A stretch of DNA of 64,000 nucleotides, from contig OZ026598.1 of the NCBI GenBank assembly GCA_964020085.1, positions 12,852,516 to 12,916,515 on the forward strand, given 5' to 3'. How positions within the stretch are numbered: the stretch's first letter is position 1; the number at the start of each line of letters is the position of its first letter. This document shows, in pieces, positions 22,750 to 34,318 of this stretch. The notes under the pieces are model-generated. The model did not search any database, was not told the origin of the DNA, and saw only the letters and a program-made list of their open reading frames with translations. The position numbers and the translations under genes are program-made. This DNA comes from Micromussa lordhowensis. Lineage: Eukaryota; Cnidaria; Anthozoa; Scleractinia; Lobophylliidae.

Positions 22750-25700
22750 GGTTAGTCCGAGGCGATAGGGCGAAAAAGAAGCGGTTAGTCCGAGGCGGTA
22801 AGGCGAAAAAGAAGCGGTTAATCCAAGGCGATAAGGCGAAAAAGAAGCGGTTAATCCGAGGCGATAAGGCGAAAAAGACGCCGTTAGTCCAAGGCGATAA
22901 GGCGAAAAAGAAGCGGTTAGTCCGCGGCGATAATGCGAAAAAGAAGCGCTTAGTCCAAGGCGATAAGACGAAAAAGAAGCGGTTAGTCCGAGGCGGTAAG
23001 GCGAAAAAGAAGCGGTTAATCCAAGGCGATAAGGCGAAAAAGAAGCGGTTATTCCGAGGCGATAAGGCGAAAAAGAAGCAGTTAGTCCGAGGCGATAAGG
23101 CGAAAAAGAAGGTTAGTCCGAGGCGATAAGGCGCAAAAGAAGCGGTTAGTCAGAGGCGATAAGGCGAAAAAGAATCGGTTAGTCCGAGGCGATAAGGCGA
23201 AAAAGAAGCAGTTAGTCCGAGGCGATAAGGCGAAAAAGAAGTGGTTAGTCCGAGGCGATAAGGCGAAAAAGAAGGTTAGTCCGAGGCGATAAGGCGAAAA
23301 AGAAGCGGTTAGTCCGAGGCGATAAGGCGAAATAGAAACGGTTAATCCGAGGCAATAAGGCGAAAAAGAAGCGGTTAATCCGAGGCGATAAGGCGAAAAA
23401 GAAGCAGTTACTCCGAGGCGACAAGGCGAAAAAAAAGCAGTTAGTTCGAGGCGATAAGGCGAAAAAGAAGCGGTTAGTCCGAGGCGATAAGGCGAAAAAG
23501 AAGTGGTTAGTCCGAGGCGATAAGGCGAAAAACAAGGTTAGTCCGAGGCGATAAGGCGAAAAAGAAGCGGTTAGTCCGAGGCGATAAGGCGAAAAAGAAG
23601 TGGTTAGTCCGAGGCGATAAGGCGAAAAACAAGGTTAGTCCGAGGCGATAAGGCGAAAAAGAAGCGGTTAGTCCGTGGCAATAAGGCGAAAAAGAAGCGG
23701 TTAATCTTAGGCGATAAGGCGAAAAAGAAGCGGTTAATCCGAGGCGATAAGGCGAAAAAGAAGCGGTTAGTCCGAGGCGATAAGGCGAAAAAGAAGCAGT
23801 TAGTCCGAGGCGATAACGCGAAAAAGAAGGGGTTAGTCCGAGGCGATAAGGCGAAAAAGAAGCGGTTAATCCGAGGCGATAAGGCGAAAAAGAAGCGCTT
23901 AGTCCGAGGCGATCAGGCGAAAAAGAAGGTTAGTCCGAGGCGATAACGCGAAAAAGAAGCGGTTAGTCCGAGGCAATAATGCGAAAAAGAAGCGGTTAGT
24001 CCGAGGCGATAAGGCGAAAAAGAAGCGGTTAGTCCGAGGTGATAAGGCGAAAAAGAAGGTTAGTCCGAGGCGATAAGGCGAAAAAGAAGCGCTTAGTCCG
24101 AGGCGATAAGGCGAAAAAGAAGCCGTTACTCCGAGGCGATAAGGCGAAAAAGAAGCAGTTAGTCCGAGGGGATAAGGCGCAAAAGAAGCGGTTAGTCCGA
24201 GGCGATAAGGCGAAAAAGAAGCGGTTAATCCGAGGCAATAAGGCGAAAAAGAAGCGGTTAATCCGAGGCGATAAGGCGAAAAAGAAGCAGTTAGTCCGAG
24301 GCGATAAGGCGAAAAAAAAGCAGTTAGTTCGAGGCGATAAGGCGAAAAAGAAGCGGTTAGTCCGAGGCGATAAGGCGAAAAAGACGTGGTTAGTCCGAGG
24401 CGATAAGGCGAAAAACAAGGTTAGTCCGAGGCGATAAGGCGAAAAAGAAGCGGTTAGTCCGAGGTGATAAGGCGAAAAACAAGGTTAGTCCGAGGCGATA
24501 AGGCGAAAAAGAAGCGGTTAGTCCGAGGCGGTAAGGCGAAAAAGAAGCGGTTAATCCAAGGCGATAAGGCGAAAAAGAAGCGGTTAATCCGAGGCGATAA
24601 GGCGAAAAAGAAGCCGTTAGTCCAAGGCGATAAGGCGAAAAAGAAGCGGTTAGTCCGCGGCGATAATGCGAAAAAGAAGCGCTTAGTCCAAGGCGATAAG
24701 ACGAAAAAGAAGCGGTTAGTCCGAGGCGGTAAGGCGAAAAAGAAGCGGTTAATCCAAGGCGATAAGGCGAAAAAGAAGCGGTTATTCCGAGGCGATAAGG
24801 CGAAAAAGAAGCAGTTAGTCCGAGGCGATAAGGCGAAAAAGAAGGTTAGTCCGAGGCGATAAGGCGCAAAAGAAGCGGTTAGTCAGAGGCGATAAGGCGA
24901 AAAAGAATCGGTTAGTCCGAGGCGATAAGGCGAAAAAGAAGCAGTTAGTCCGAGGCGATAAGGCGAAAAAGAAGTGGTTAGTCCGAGGCGATAAGGCGAA
25001 AAAGAAGGTTAGTCCGAGGCGATAAGGCGAAAAAGAAGCGGTTAGTCCGAGGCGATAAGGCGAAATAGAAACGGTTAATCCGAGGCAATAAGGCGAAAAA
25101 GAAGCGGTTAATCCGAGGCGATAAGGCGAAAAAGAAGCAGTTACTCCGAGGCGACAAGGCGAAAAAAAAGCAGTTAGTTCGAGGCGATAAGGCGAAAAAG
25201 AAGCGGTTAGTCCGAGGCGATAAGGCGAAAAAGAAGTGGTTAGTCCGAGGCGATAAGGCGAAAAACAAGGTTAGTCCGAGGCGATAAGGCGAAAAAGAAG
25301 CGGTTAGTCCGAGGCGATAAGGCGAAAAAGAAGTGGTTAGTCCGAGGCGATAAGGCGAAAAACAAGGTTAGTCCGAGGCGATAAGGCGAAAAAGAAGCGG
25401 TTAGTCCGTGGCAATAAGGCGAAAAAGAAGCGGTTAATCTTAGGCGATAAGGCGAAAAAGAAGCGGTTAATCCGAGGCGATAAGGCGAAAAAGAAGCGGT
25501 TAGTCCGAGGCGATAAGGCGAAAAAGAAGCAGTTAGTCCGAGGCGATAACGCGAAAAAGAAGGGGTTAGTCCGAGGCGATAAGGCGAAAAAGAAGCGGTT
25601 AATCCGAGGCGATAAGGCGAAAAAGAAGCGCTTAGTCCGAGGCGATCAGGCGAAAAAGAAGGTTAGTCCGAGGCGATAACGCGAAAAAGAAGCGGTTAGT

Positions 25701-26215
25701 CCGAGGCAATAATGCGAAAAAGAAGCGGTTAGTCCGAGGCGATAAGGCGAAAAAGAAGCGGTTAGTCCGAGGTGATAAGGCGAAAAAGAAGGTTAGTCCG
25801 AGGCGATAAGGCGAAAAAGAAGCGCTTAGTCCGAGGCGATAAGGCGAAAAAGAAGCCGTTACTCCGAGGCGATAAGGCGAAAAAGAAGCAGTTAGTCCGA
25901 GGGGATAAGGCGCAAAAGAAGCGGTTAGTCCGAGGCGATAAGGCGAAAAAGAAGCGGTTAATCCGAGGCAATAAGGCGAAAAAGAAGCGGTTAATCCGAG
26001 GCGATAAGGCGAAAAAGAAGCAGTTAGTCCGAGGCGATAAGGCGAAAAAAAAGCAGTTAGTTCGAGGCGATAAGGCGAAAAAGAAGCGGTTAGTCCGAGG
26101 CGATAAGGCGAAAAAGACGTGGTTAGTCCGAGGCGATAAGGCGAAAAACAAGGTTAGTCCGAGGCGATAAGGCGAAAAAGAAGCGGTTAGTCCGAGGTGA
26201 TAAGGCGAAAAACAA
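22750..26215 (+). repeat. Tandem duplication of a 1,733-bp satellite block
   Basis: Blocks ~22750-24482 and ~24483-26215 match at an offset of 1733 bp. Shared rare variants include AAGACGAAAAAG at 22965 and 24698 and AAAGACGTGGTTAG at 24380 and 26113. Translated frames in the two copies are identical over 96-132 codons, which implies a recent duplication. Confidence 0.85.
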
Positions 26216-28589
26216 GGTTAGTCCGAGGCGATAAGGCGAAAAAGAAGCGGTTAGTCCGAGGCGATAAGGCGAAAAAGAAGTGGTTAGTCCGAGGCGATAA
26301 GGCGAAAAACAAGGTTAGTTTGAGGCGATAAGGCGAAAAAGAAGCGGTTAGTCCGAGGCAATAAGGCGAAAAATAAGCAGTTAATCTTAGGCAATAAGGC
26401 GAAAAAGAAGCGGTTAATCCGAGGCGATAAGGCGAAAAAGAAGCAGTTAGTCCGAGGCGATAAGGCGAAAAAGAAGTGGTTAGTCCGAGGCAATAATGCG
26501 AAAAAGAAGCGGTTAGTCCGAGGTGATAACGCGAAAAAGAAGCGGTTAGTCCGAGGCGATAAGGCGAAAAAGAAGCAGTTAGTCCGAGGGGATAAGGCGC
26601 AAAAGAAGCGGTTAGTCAGAGGCGATAAGGCGAAAAAGAATCGGTTAGTCCGAGGCGATAAGGCGAAAAAGAAGCAGTTAGTCCGAGGCGATAAGGCGAA
26701 AAAGAAGCGGTTAGTCCGAGGTGATAAGGCGAAAAGGAAGCGGTTAGTCCGAGGCCATAAGGCGAAAAAGAAGGTTAGTCCGAGGCGATAAGGCGAAAAA
26801 GAAGCAGTTAGTCCGAGGCGATAATGGGAAAAAGAAGCGGTTAGTGCGAGGCGATAAGGCGAAAAAGGAGCAGTTAGTCCGAGGCGATAATGGGAAAAAG
26901 AAGCGGTTAGTGCGAGGCGATAAGGCGAAAAAGAAGCAGTTAGTCCGACGCGATAAGGCGAAAAAGAAGGTTAGTCCCAGGCGATAAGGCGAAAAAGAAG
27001 CAGTTAGTCCGAGGCGATAAGGCGAAAAAGAAGCGGTTAGTCCGAGGCAATAAGGTGAAAAAGAAGGGGTTAGTCCGAGGCGATAAGGCGAAAAAGAAGC
27101 GGTTAGTCTGAGGCGATAAGGCGGAAAAGAAGCGGTTAGTCCGAGGCGATAAGGCGATAAAGAAGGGCTTAGTCCGAGGCAATAAGGCGAAAAAGAAGTG
27201 GCTAGTCCGAGGCGATAAGGCGAAAAAGAAGCGGTTAGTCCGAGGAGAGAAGGCGAAAAAGAAGCGGTTAGTCCGAGGCGATAAGGCGAAAACGAAGGTT
27301 AGTCCGAGGCGATAGGACGAAAAAGAAGCGGTTAGTCCGAGGCAATAAGGTGAAAAAGAATGGGTTAGTCCGAGGCGATAAGGCGAAAAAGAAGCGGTTA
27401 GTCCGAGGCGATAAGGTGAAAAATAAGCGGTTAGTCCGAGGCGATAAGGCGGAAAAGAAGAGGTTAGTCCGAGGCGATAAGGCGAAAAAGAAGCGGTTAG
27501 TCCGAGGCGATAAGGCGAAAAAGAAGGTTTGTCCGAGGCAATAAGGCGAAAAAGAACGTTAGTCCGAGGCGATAGGACGAAAAAGAAGCGGTTAGTCCGA
27601 GGCAATAAGGTTAAAAAGAAGGGGTTAGTCCGAGGCGATAAGGCGAAAAAGAAGCGGTTAGTCCGAGCCGATAAGGTGAAAAAGAAGCGGTTAGTCCGAG
27701 GCGATAAGGCGAAAAAGAAGCGGTTAGTCCGAGGCGATAAAGAAGGGGTTAGTCCAAGGCAATAAGGCGAAAAAGAAGCGCCTAGTCCGAGACAATAAGG
27801 CGAAAAAGAAGGGGTTAGTCCCAGGCGATAAGGCGAAAAAGAAGCGTTTAGTCCGAGGCAATAAGGTGAAAAAGAAGCGGCTAGTCCGAGGCGATAAGGC
27901 GAAAAAGAAGGGGTTAGTCCGAGGCGATAAGGCGAAAAAGAAGGGGTTAGTCTGAGGCAATAAGGCGAAAAAGAAGGTTAGTCCGAGGCGATAAGGCGAA
28001 AAAGAAGGTTAGTCCGAGGCGATAAGGCGAAAAAGAAGGTTAGTCCGAGGCGATAAGGCGAAAAAAAAGCGGTTTGTCAGAGGCGATAAGGCGAAAAAGA
28101 AGCGGTTAGTCCGAGGCGATAAGGCGAAAAAGAAGCGGTTAGTCCGAGCCGATAAGGTGAAAAAGAAGCGGTTAGTCCAAGGCGATAAAGAAGGGGTTAG
28201 TCCAAGGCAATAAGGCGAAAAAGAAGCGCCTAGTCCGAGACAATAAGGCGAAAAAGAACGGGTTAGTCCCAGGCGATAAGGCGAAAAAGAAGCGGTTAAT
28301 CCGAGGCGATAAGGCGAAAAAGAAGCGGTTAGTCCAAGGCGATAAGGCGATAAAGAAGGGGTTAGTCCAAGGCAATAAGGCGAAAAAGAAGCGCATAGTC
28401 CGAGACGATAAGGCGAAAAAGAAGGGGTTAGTCCCAGGCGATAAGGCGAAAAAGAAGCGTTTAGTCCGAGGCAATAAGGTGAAAAAGAAGCGGCTAGTCC
28501 GAGGCGATGAGGCGAAAAAGAAGGGGTTAGTCCGAGGCGATAAGGCGAAAAAGAAGGGGTTAGTCTGAGGCAATAAGGCGAAAAAGAAG

Positions 28590-31120
28590 GTTAGTCCGAG
28601 GCGATAAGGCGTTAGTCCGACGCGAGAAGGCAAAAAAGAAGGGGTTAGTCCGAGCCAATAAGGCGAAAAAGAAGGTTAGTCCGAGGCTATAAGACGAAAA
28701 ATAAGGTTAGTCCGAGGCGATAAGGCGAAAAAGAAGCGGTTAGTCCGAGGCGATAAGGAGAAAAGGAAGCGGTTAGTCCGAGGCCATAAGGCGAAAAAGA
28801 AGGTTAGTCCGAGGCGATAAGGCGAAAAAGAAGGGGTTAGTCCGAGGCGATAAGGCGAAAAAGAAGGGGTTAGTCTGAGGCAATAAGGCGAAAAAGAAGG
28901 TTAGTCCGAGGCGATAAGGCGTTAGTCCGACGCGAGAAGGCAAAAAAGAAGGGGTTAGTCCGAGCCAATAAGGCGAAAAAGAAGGTTAGTCCGAGGCTAT
29001 AAGACGAAAAATAAGTTTAGTCCGAGGCGATAAGGCGAAAAAGAAGCGGTTAGTCCGAGGCGATAAGGAGAAAAGGAAGCGGTTAGTCCGAGGCCATAAG
29101 GCGAAAAAGAAGGTTAGTCCGAGGCGATAAGGCGAAAAAGAAGGTTAGTCCGAGGCGATAAGACGAAAAAGAAGCGGTTAGTCCGAGGCAATAAGGTGAA
29201 AAAGAAGCGGCTAGTCCGAGGCGATAAGGCGAAAAAGAAGGGGTTAGTCCGAGGCGATAAGGCGAAAAAGAAAGGGGTTAGTCTGAGGCAATAAGGCAAA
29301 AAAGAAGGTTAGTCCGAGGCGATAAGGCGTTAGTCCGACGCGAGAAGGCAAAAAAGAAGGGGTTAGTCCGAGCCAATAAGGCGAAAAAGAAGGTTAGTCC
29401 GAGGCTATAAGACGAAAAATAAGGTTAGTCCGAGGCGATAAGGCGAAAAAGAAGCGGTTAGTCCGAGGCGATAAGGAGAAAAGGAAGCGGTTAGTCCGAG
29501 GCCATAAGGCGAAAAAGAAGGTTAGTCCGAGGCGATAAGGCGAAAAAGAAGGTTAGTCCGAGGCGATAAGGCGAAAAAAAAGCGGTTAGTCCGAGGCGAT
29601 AAGGCGAAAAAGAAGCGGTTAGTCCGAGGCGATAAGGCGAAAAAGAAGCGGTTAGTCCGAGGCGATTACGCGAAAAAGAAGGGGTTAGTCCGAGGCGATA
29701 AGGCAAAAAAGAAGCGGTTAGTCCGAGGGGAGAAGGCGAAAAAGAAGGTTAGTCCGAGGCGATAAGACGAAAAAGAAGCGGTTAGTCCGAGGCAATAAGG
29801 TGAAAAAGAAGCGGCTAGTCCGAGGCGATAAGGCGAAAAAGAAGGGGTTAGTCCGAGGCGATAAGGCGAAAAAGAAGGGGTTAGTCTGAGGCAATAAGGC
29901 AAAAAAGAAGGTTAGTCCAAGGCGATAAGGCGTTAGTCCGACGCGAGAAGGCAAAAAAGAAGGGGTTAGTCCGAGCCAATAAGGCGAAAAAGAAGGTTAG
30001 TCCGAGGCTATAAGACGAAAAATAAGGTTAGTCCGAGGCGATAAGGCGAAAAAGAAGCGGTTAGTCCGAGGCGATAAGGAGAAAAGGAAGCGGTTAGTCC
30101 GAGGCCATAAGGCGAAAAAGAAGGTTAGTCCGAGGCGATAAGGCGAAAAAGAAGGTTAGTCCGAGGCGATAAGGCGAAAAAAAAGCGGTTAGTCCGAGGC
30201 GATAAGGCGAAAAAGAAGCGGTTAGTCCGAGGCGATAAGGCGAAAAAGAAGCGGTTAGTCCGAGGCGATTACGCGAAAAAGAAGGGGTTAGTCCGAGGCG
30301 ATAAGGCAAAAAAGAAGCGGTTAGTCCGAGGGGAGAAGGCGAAAAAGAAGCGGTTAGTCCGAGGGGAGAAGGCGAAAAAGAAGCGGTTAGTCCGAGGCAA
30401 TAAGGCGAAAAAGAAGGTTAGTCCGAGGCGATAAGACGAAAAAGAAGCGGTTAGTCCGAGGCAATAAGGTGAAAAAGAAGGGGTTAGTCCGAGGCGATAA
30501 GGCAAAAAAGAAGCGGTTAGTCCGAGGGGAGAAGGCGAAAAAGAAGGTTAGTCCGAGGCGATAAGACGAAAAAGAAGCGGTTAGTCCGAGGCAATAAGGT
30601 GAAAAAGAAGCGGCTAGTCCGAGGCGATAAGGCGAAAAAGAAGGGGTTAGTCCGAGGCGATAAGGCGAAAAAGAAGGGGTTAGTCTGAGGCAATAAGGCA
30701 AAAAAGAAGGTTAGTCCGAGGCGATAAGGCGTTAGTCCGACGCGAGAAGGCAAAAAAGAAGGGGTTAGTCCGAGCCAATAAGGCGAAAAAGAAGGTTAGT
30801 CCGAGGCTATAAGACGAAAAATAAGGTTAGTCCGAGGCGATAAGGCGAAAAAGAAGCGGTTAGTCCGAGGCGATAAGGAGAAAAGGAAGCGGTTAGTCCG
30901 AGGCCATAAGGCGAAAAAGAAGGTTAGTCCGAGGCAATAAGGCGAAAAAGAAGGTTAGTCCGAGGCGATAAGGCGAAAAAAAAGCGGTTAGTCCGAGGCG
31001 ATAAGGCGAAAAAGAAGCGGTTAGTCCGAGGCGATAAGGCGAAAAAGAAGCGGTTAGTCCGAGGCGATTACGCGAAAAAGAAGCGGTTAGTCCGAGGGGA
31101 GAAGGCGAAAAAGAAGGTTA
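28590..31120 (+). repeat. Closely spaced duplications marked by a truncated unit
   Basis: A deleted unit, reading GGCGTTAGTCCGACGCGAG, lacks the A-rich GAAAAAGAAG segment. It recurs at about 28608, 28920, 29328, 29931 and 30730, so successive copies lie 312, ~408, 603 and 799 bp apart. The whole variant context travels with it (29491-29706 against 30094-30309; 29718-29954 against 30517-30753). The same marker appears again near 38058, 40529 and 44914. Confidence 0.8.
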
Positions 31121-32704
31121 GTCCGAGGCGATAAGACGAAAAAGAAGCGGTTAGTCCGAGGCGATAAGGCGAAAAAGAAGCGGTTAGTCCGAGGCGATTA
31201 CGCGAAAAAGAAGGGGTTAGTCCGAGGCGATAAGGCAAAAAAGAAGCGGTTAGTCCGAGGGGAGAAGGCGAAAAAGAAGCGGTTAGTCCGAGGGGAGAAG
31301 GCGAAAAAGAAGCGGTTAGTCCGAGGCAATAAGGCGAAAAAGAAGGTTAGTCCGAGGCGATAAGACGAAAAAGAAGCGGTTAGTCCGAGGCAATAAGGTG
31401 AAAAAGAAGGGGTTAGTCCGAGGCGATAAGGCGAAAAAGAAGCGGTTAGTCCGAGGCGATAAGGTGAAAAAGAAGCGGTTAGTCCGAGGCGATAAGGCGG
31501 AAAAGAAGCGGTTAGTCCGAGACGATAAGGCGATAAAGAAGGGGTTAGTCCGAGGCAATAAGGCGAAAAAGAAGCGGCTAGTCCGAGGCGATAAGGCGAA
31601 AAAGAAGCGGTTAGTCCGAGGAGAGAAGGCGAAAAAGAAGCGGTTAGTCCGAGGCGATAAGGCGAAAAAGAAGGTTAGTCCGAGGCGATAGGACGAAAAA
31701 GAAGCGGTTAGTCCGAGGCAATAAGGTGAAAAAGAAGGGGTTTGTCCGAGCCGATAAGGCTAAAAAGAAGCGGTTAGTCCGAGGCGATAAGGTGAAAAAG
31801 AAGCGGTTAGTCCGAGGCGATAAGGCGGAAAAGAAGCGGTTAGGCCGAGGCGATAAGGCGAAAAAGAAGCGGTTAGTCCGAGGCGATAAGGCGAAAAAGA
31901 AGCGGTTAGTCCGAGGCGATAAGGCGAAAAAGAAGCGGTTAGTCCGAGGCGATAAGGCGAAAAAGAAGCGGTTAGTCCGAGGCGATAAGGCGAAAAAGAA
32001 GCGGTTAGTCCGAGGCGATCAGGCGAAAAGGAAGCGGTTAGTCCGAGGCCATAAGGCGAAAAAGAAGGTTAGTCCGAGGCGATAAGGCGAAAAAAAGGTT
32101 AGTCCGAGGCGATAAGGCGAAAAAGAAGCTGTTAGTCCGAGGCGATAACGTGAAAAAGAAGGGGTTAGTCCGAGGCGATAAGGCGAAAAAGAAGCGGTTA
32201 GTCCGAGGCGATAAGGCGAAAAAGAAGCGGTTAGTTTGAGGGGAGAAGGCGAAAAAGAAGCGGTTAGTCCAAGGCGATAAGGTGAAAAAGAAGGTTAGTC
32301 CGAGGCAATAAGGCGAAAAAGAAGGTTAGTCCGAGGCGATAAGACGAAAAAGAAGCGGTTAGTCCGAGGCAATAGGGTGAAAAAGAAGGGGTTAGTCCGA
32401 GGCGATAAGGCGAAAAAGAAGCGGTTAGTCCGAGGCGATAAGGTGAAAAAGAAGCGGTTAGTCCGAGGCGATAAGGCGAAAAAGAAGCGGTTAGTCCGAG
32501 GCGATAAGGCGATAAAGAAGGGGTTAGTCCGAGGCAATAAGGCGAAAAAGAAGCGGCTAGTCCGAGGCGATAAGGCGAAAAAGAAGCGGTTAGTCCGAGG
32601 GGAGAAGGCGAAAAAGAAGCGGTTAGTCCAAGGCGATAAGGCGAAAAAGAAGGTTAGTCCGAGGCGATAGGACGAAAACGAAGCGGTTAGTCCAAGGCAA
32701 TAAG

Positions 32705-34318
32705 GTGAAAAAGAAGGGGTTAGTCCGAGGCGATAAGGCGAAAAAGAAGCGGTTAGTCCGAGGCGATAAGGTGAAAAAGAAGCGGTTAGTCCGAGGCGAT
32801 AAGGCGAAAAAGAAGCGGTTAGTCCGAGGCAATAATGCGAAAAAGAAGCGGTTAGTCCGAGGTGATAACGCGAAAAAGAAGCGGTTAGTCCGAGGCGATA
32901 AGGCGAAAAAGAAGCAGTTAGTCCGAGGGGATAAGGCACAAAAGAAGCGGTTAGTCAGAGGCGATAAGGCGAAAAAGAATCGGTTAGTCCGAGGCGATAA
33001 GGCGAAAAAGAAGCAGTTAGTCCGAGGCGATAAGGCGAAAAAGAAGCGGTTAATCCGAGGCGATAAGGCGAAAAAGAAGCAGTTAGTCCGAGGCGATAAG
33101 GCGAAAAAGAAGCGGTTAGTCCGAGGCAATAATGCGAAAAAGAAGCGGTTAGTCCGAGGTGATAACGCGAAAAAGAAGCGGTTAGTCCGAGGCGATAAGG
33201 CGAAAAAGAAGCAGTTAGTCCGAGGGGATAAGGCGCAAAAGAAGCGGTTAGTCAGAGGCGATAAGGCGAAAAAGAATCGGTTAGTCCGAGGCGATAAGGC
33301 GAAAAAGAAGCAGTTAGTCCGAGGCGATAAGGCGAAAAAGAAGCGGTTAGTCCGAGGCAATAATGCGAAAAAGAAGCGGTTAGTCCGAGGTGATAACGCG
33401 AAAAAGAAGCGGTTAGTCCGAGGCGATAAGGCGAAAAAGAAGCAGTTAGTCCGAGGGGATAAGGCACAAAAGAAGCGGTTAGTCAGAGGCGATAAGGCGA
33501 AAAAGAAGCGGTTAGTCCGAGGCAATAATGCGAAAAAGAAGCGGTTAGTCCGAGGTGATAACGCGAAAAAGAAGCGGTTAGTCCGAGGCGATAAGGCGAA
33601 AAAGAAGCAGTTAGTCCGAGGGGATAAGGCACAAAAGAAGCGGTTAGTCAGAGGCGATAAGGCGAAAAAGAATCGGTTAGTCCGAGGCGATAAGGCGAAA
33701 AAGAAGCAGTTAGTCCGAGGCGATAAGGCGAAAAAGAAGCGGTTAATCCGAGGCGATAAGGCGAAAAAGAAGCAGTTAGTCCGAGGCGATAAGGCGAAAA
33801 AGAAGCGGTTAGTCCGAGGCAATAATGCGAAAAAGAAGCGGTTAGTCCGAGGTGATAACGCGAAAAAGAAGCGGTTAGTCCGAGGCGATAAGGCGAAAAA
33901 GAAGCAGTTAGTCCGAGGGGATAAGGCGCAAAAGAAGCGGTTAGTCAGAGGCGATAAGGCGAAAAAGAATCGGTTAGTCCGAGGCGATAAGGCGAAAAAG
34001 AAGCAGTTAGTCCGAGGCGATAAGGCGAAAAAGAAGCGGTTAGTCCGAGGCAATAATGCGAAAAAGAAGCGGTTAGTCCGAGGTGATAACGCGAAAAAGA
34101 AGCGGTTAGTCCGAGGCGATAAGGCGAAAAAGAAGCAGTTAGTCCGAGGGGATAAGGCGCAAAAGAAGCGGTTAGTCAGAGGCGATAAGGCGAAAAAGAA
34201 TCGGTTAGTCCGAGGCGATAAGGCGAAAAAGAAGCAGTTAGTCCGAGGCGATAAGGCGAAAAAGAAGTGGTTAGTCCGAGGCGATAAGGCGAAAAAGAAG
34301 GTTAGTCCGAGGCGATAA
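32705..34318 (+). other. Longest open frame inside the satellite (537 codons), probably not a gene
   Basis: The plus-strand frame reads repeats of RLVRGDKAKKK, a Lys/Arg-rich 11-mer. It closes at a 31-bp unit with the ending KKKVSPRR. A minus-strand frame over nearly the same interval (32623-34053) reads repeats of FFFALSPRTNR, and a third frame reads SFSPYRLGLTA. Openness follows from a stop-free 33-bp unit. I see no promoter, splice logic or non-repetitive domain. A basic repeat protein cannot be excluded without RNA data. Confidence 0.2.
32829..34240 (+). repeat. Recently homogenised higher-order repeat of 5, 7 or 9 units
   Basis: The variant GGCAATAATGCG recurs at about 32829, 33126, 33357, 33522, 33819 and 34050. 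Steps are 297, 231, 165, 297 and 231 bp, exactly 9, 7, 5, 9 and 7 units of 33 bp. Between the markers the order of variants (TGATAACG, GCAGTT, GGGGATAAGGC(G/A)CAAAAG, GTCAGAGG, GAATCGG) is kept. No 31-bp unit occurs, so the frame stays open throughout this block. Confidence 0.88.
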
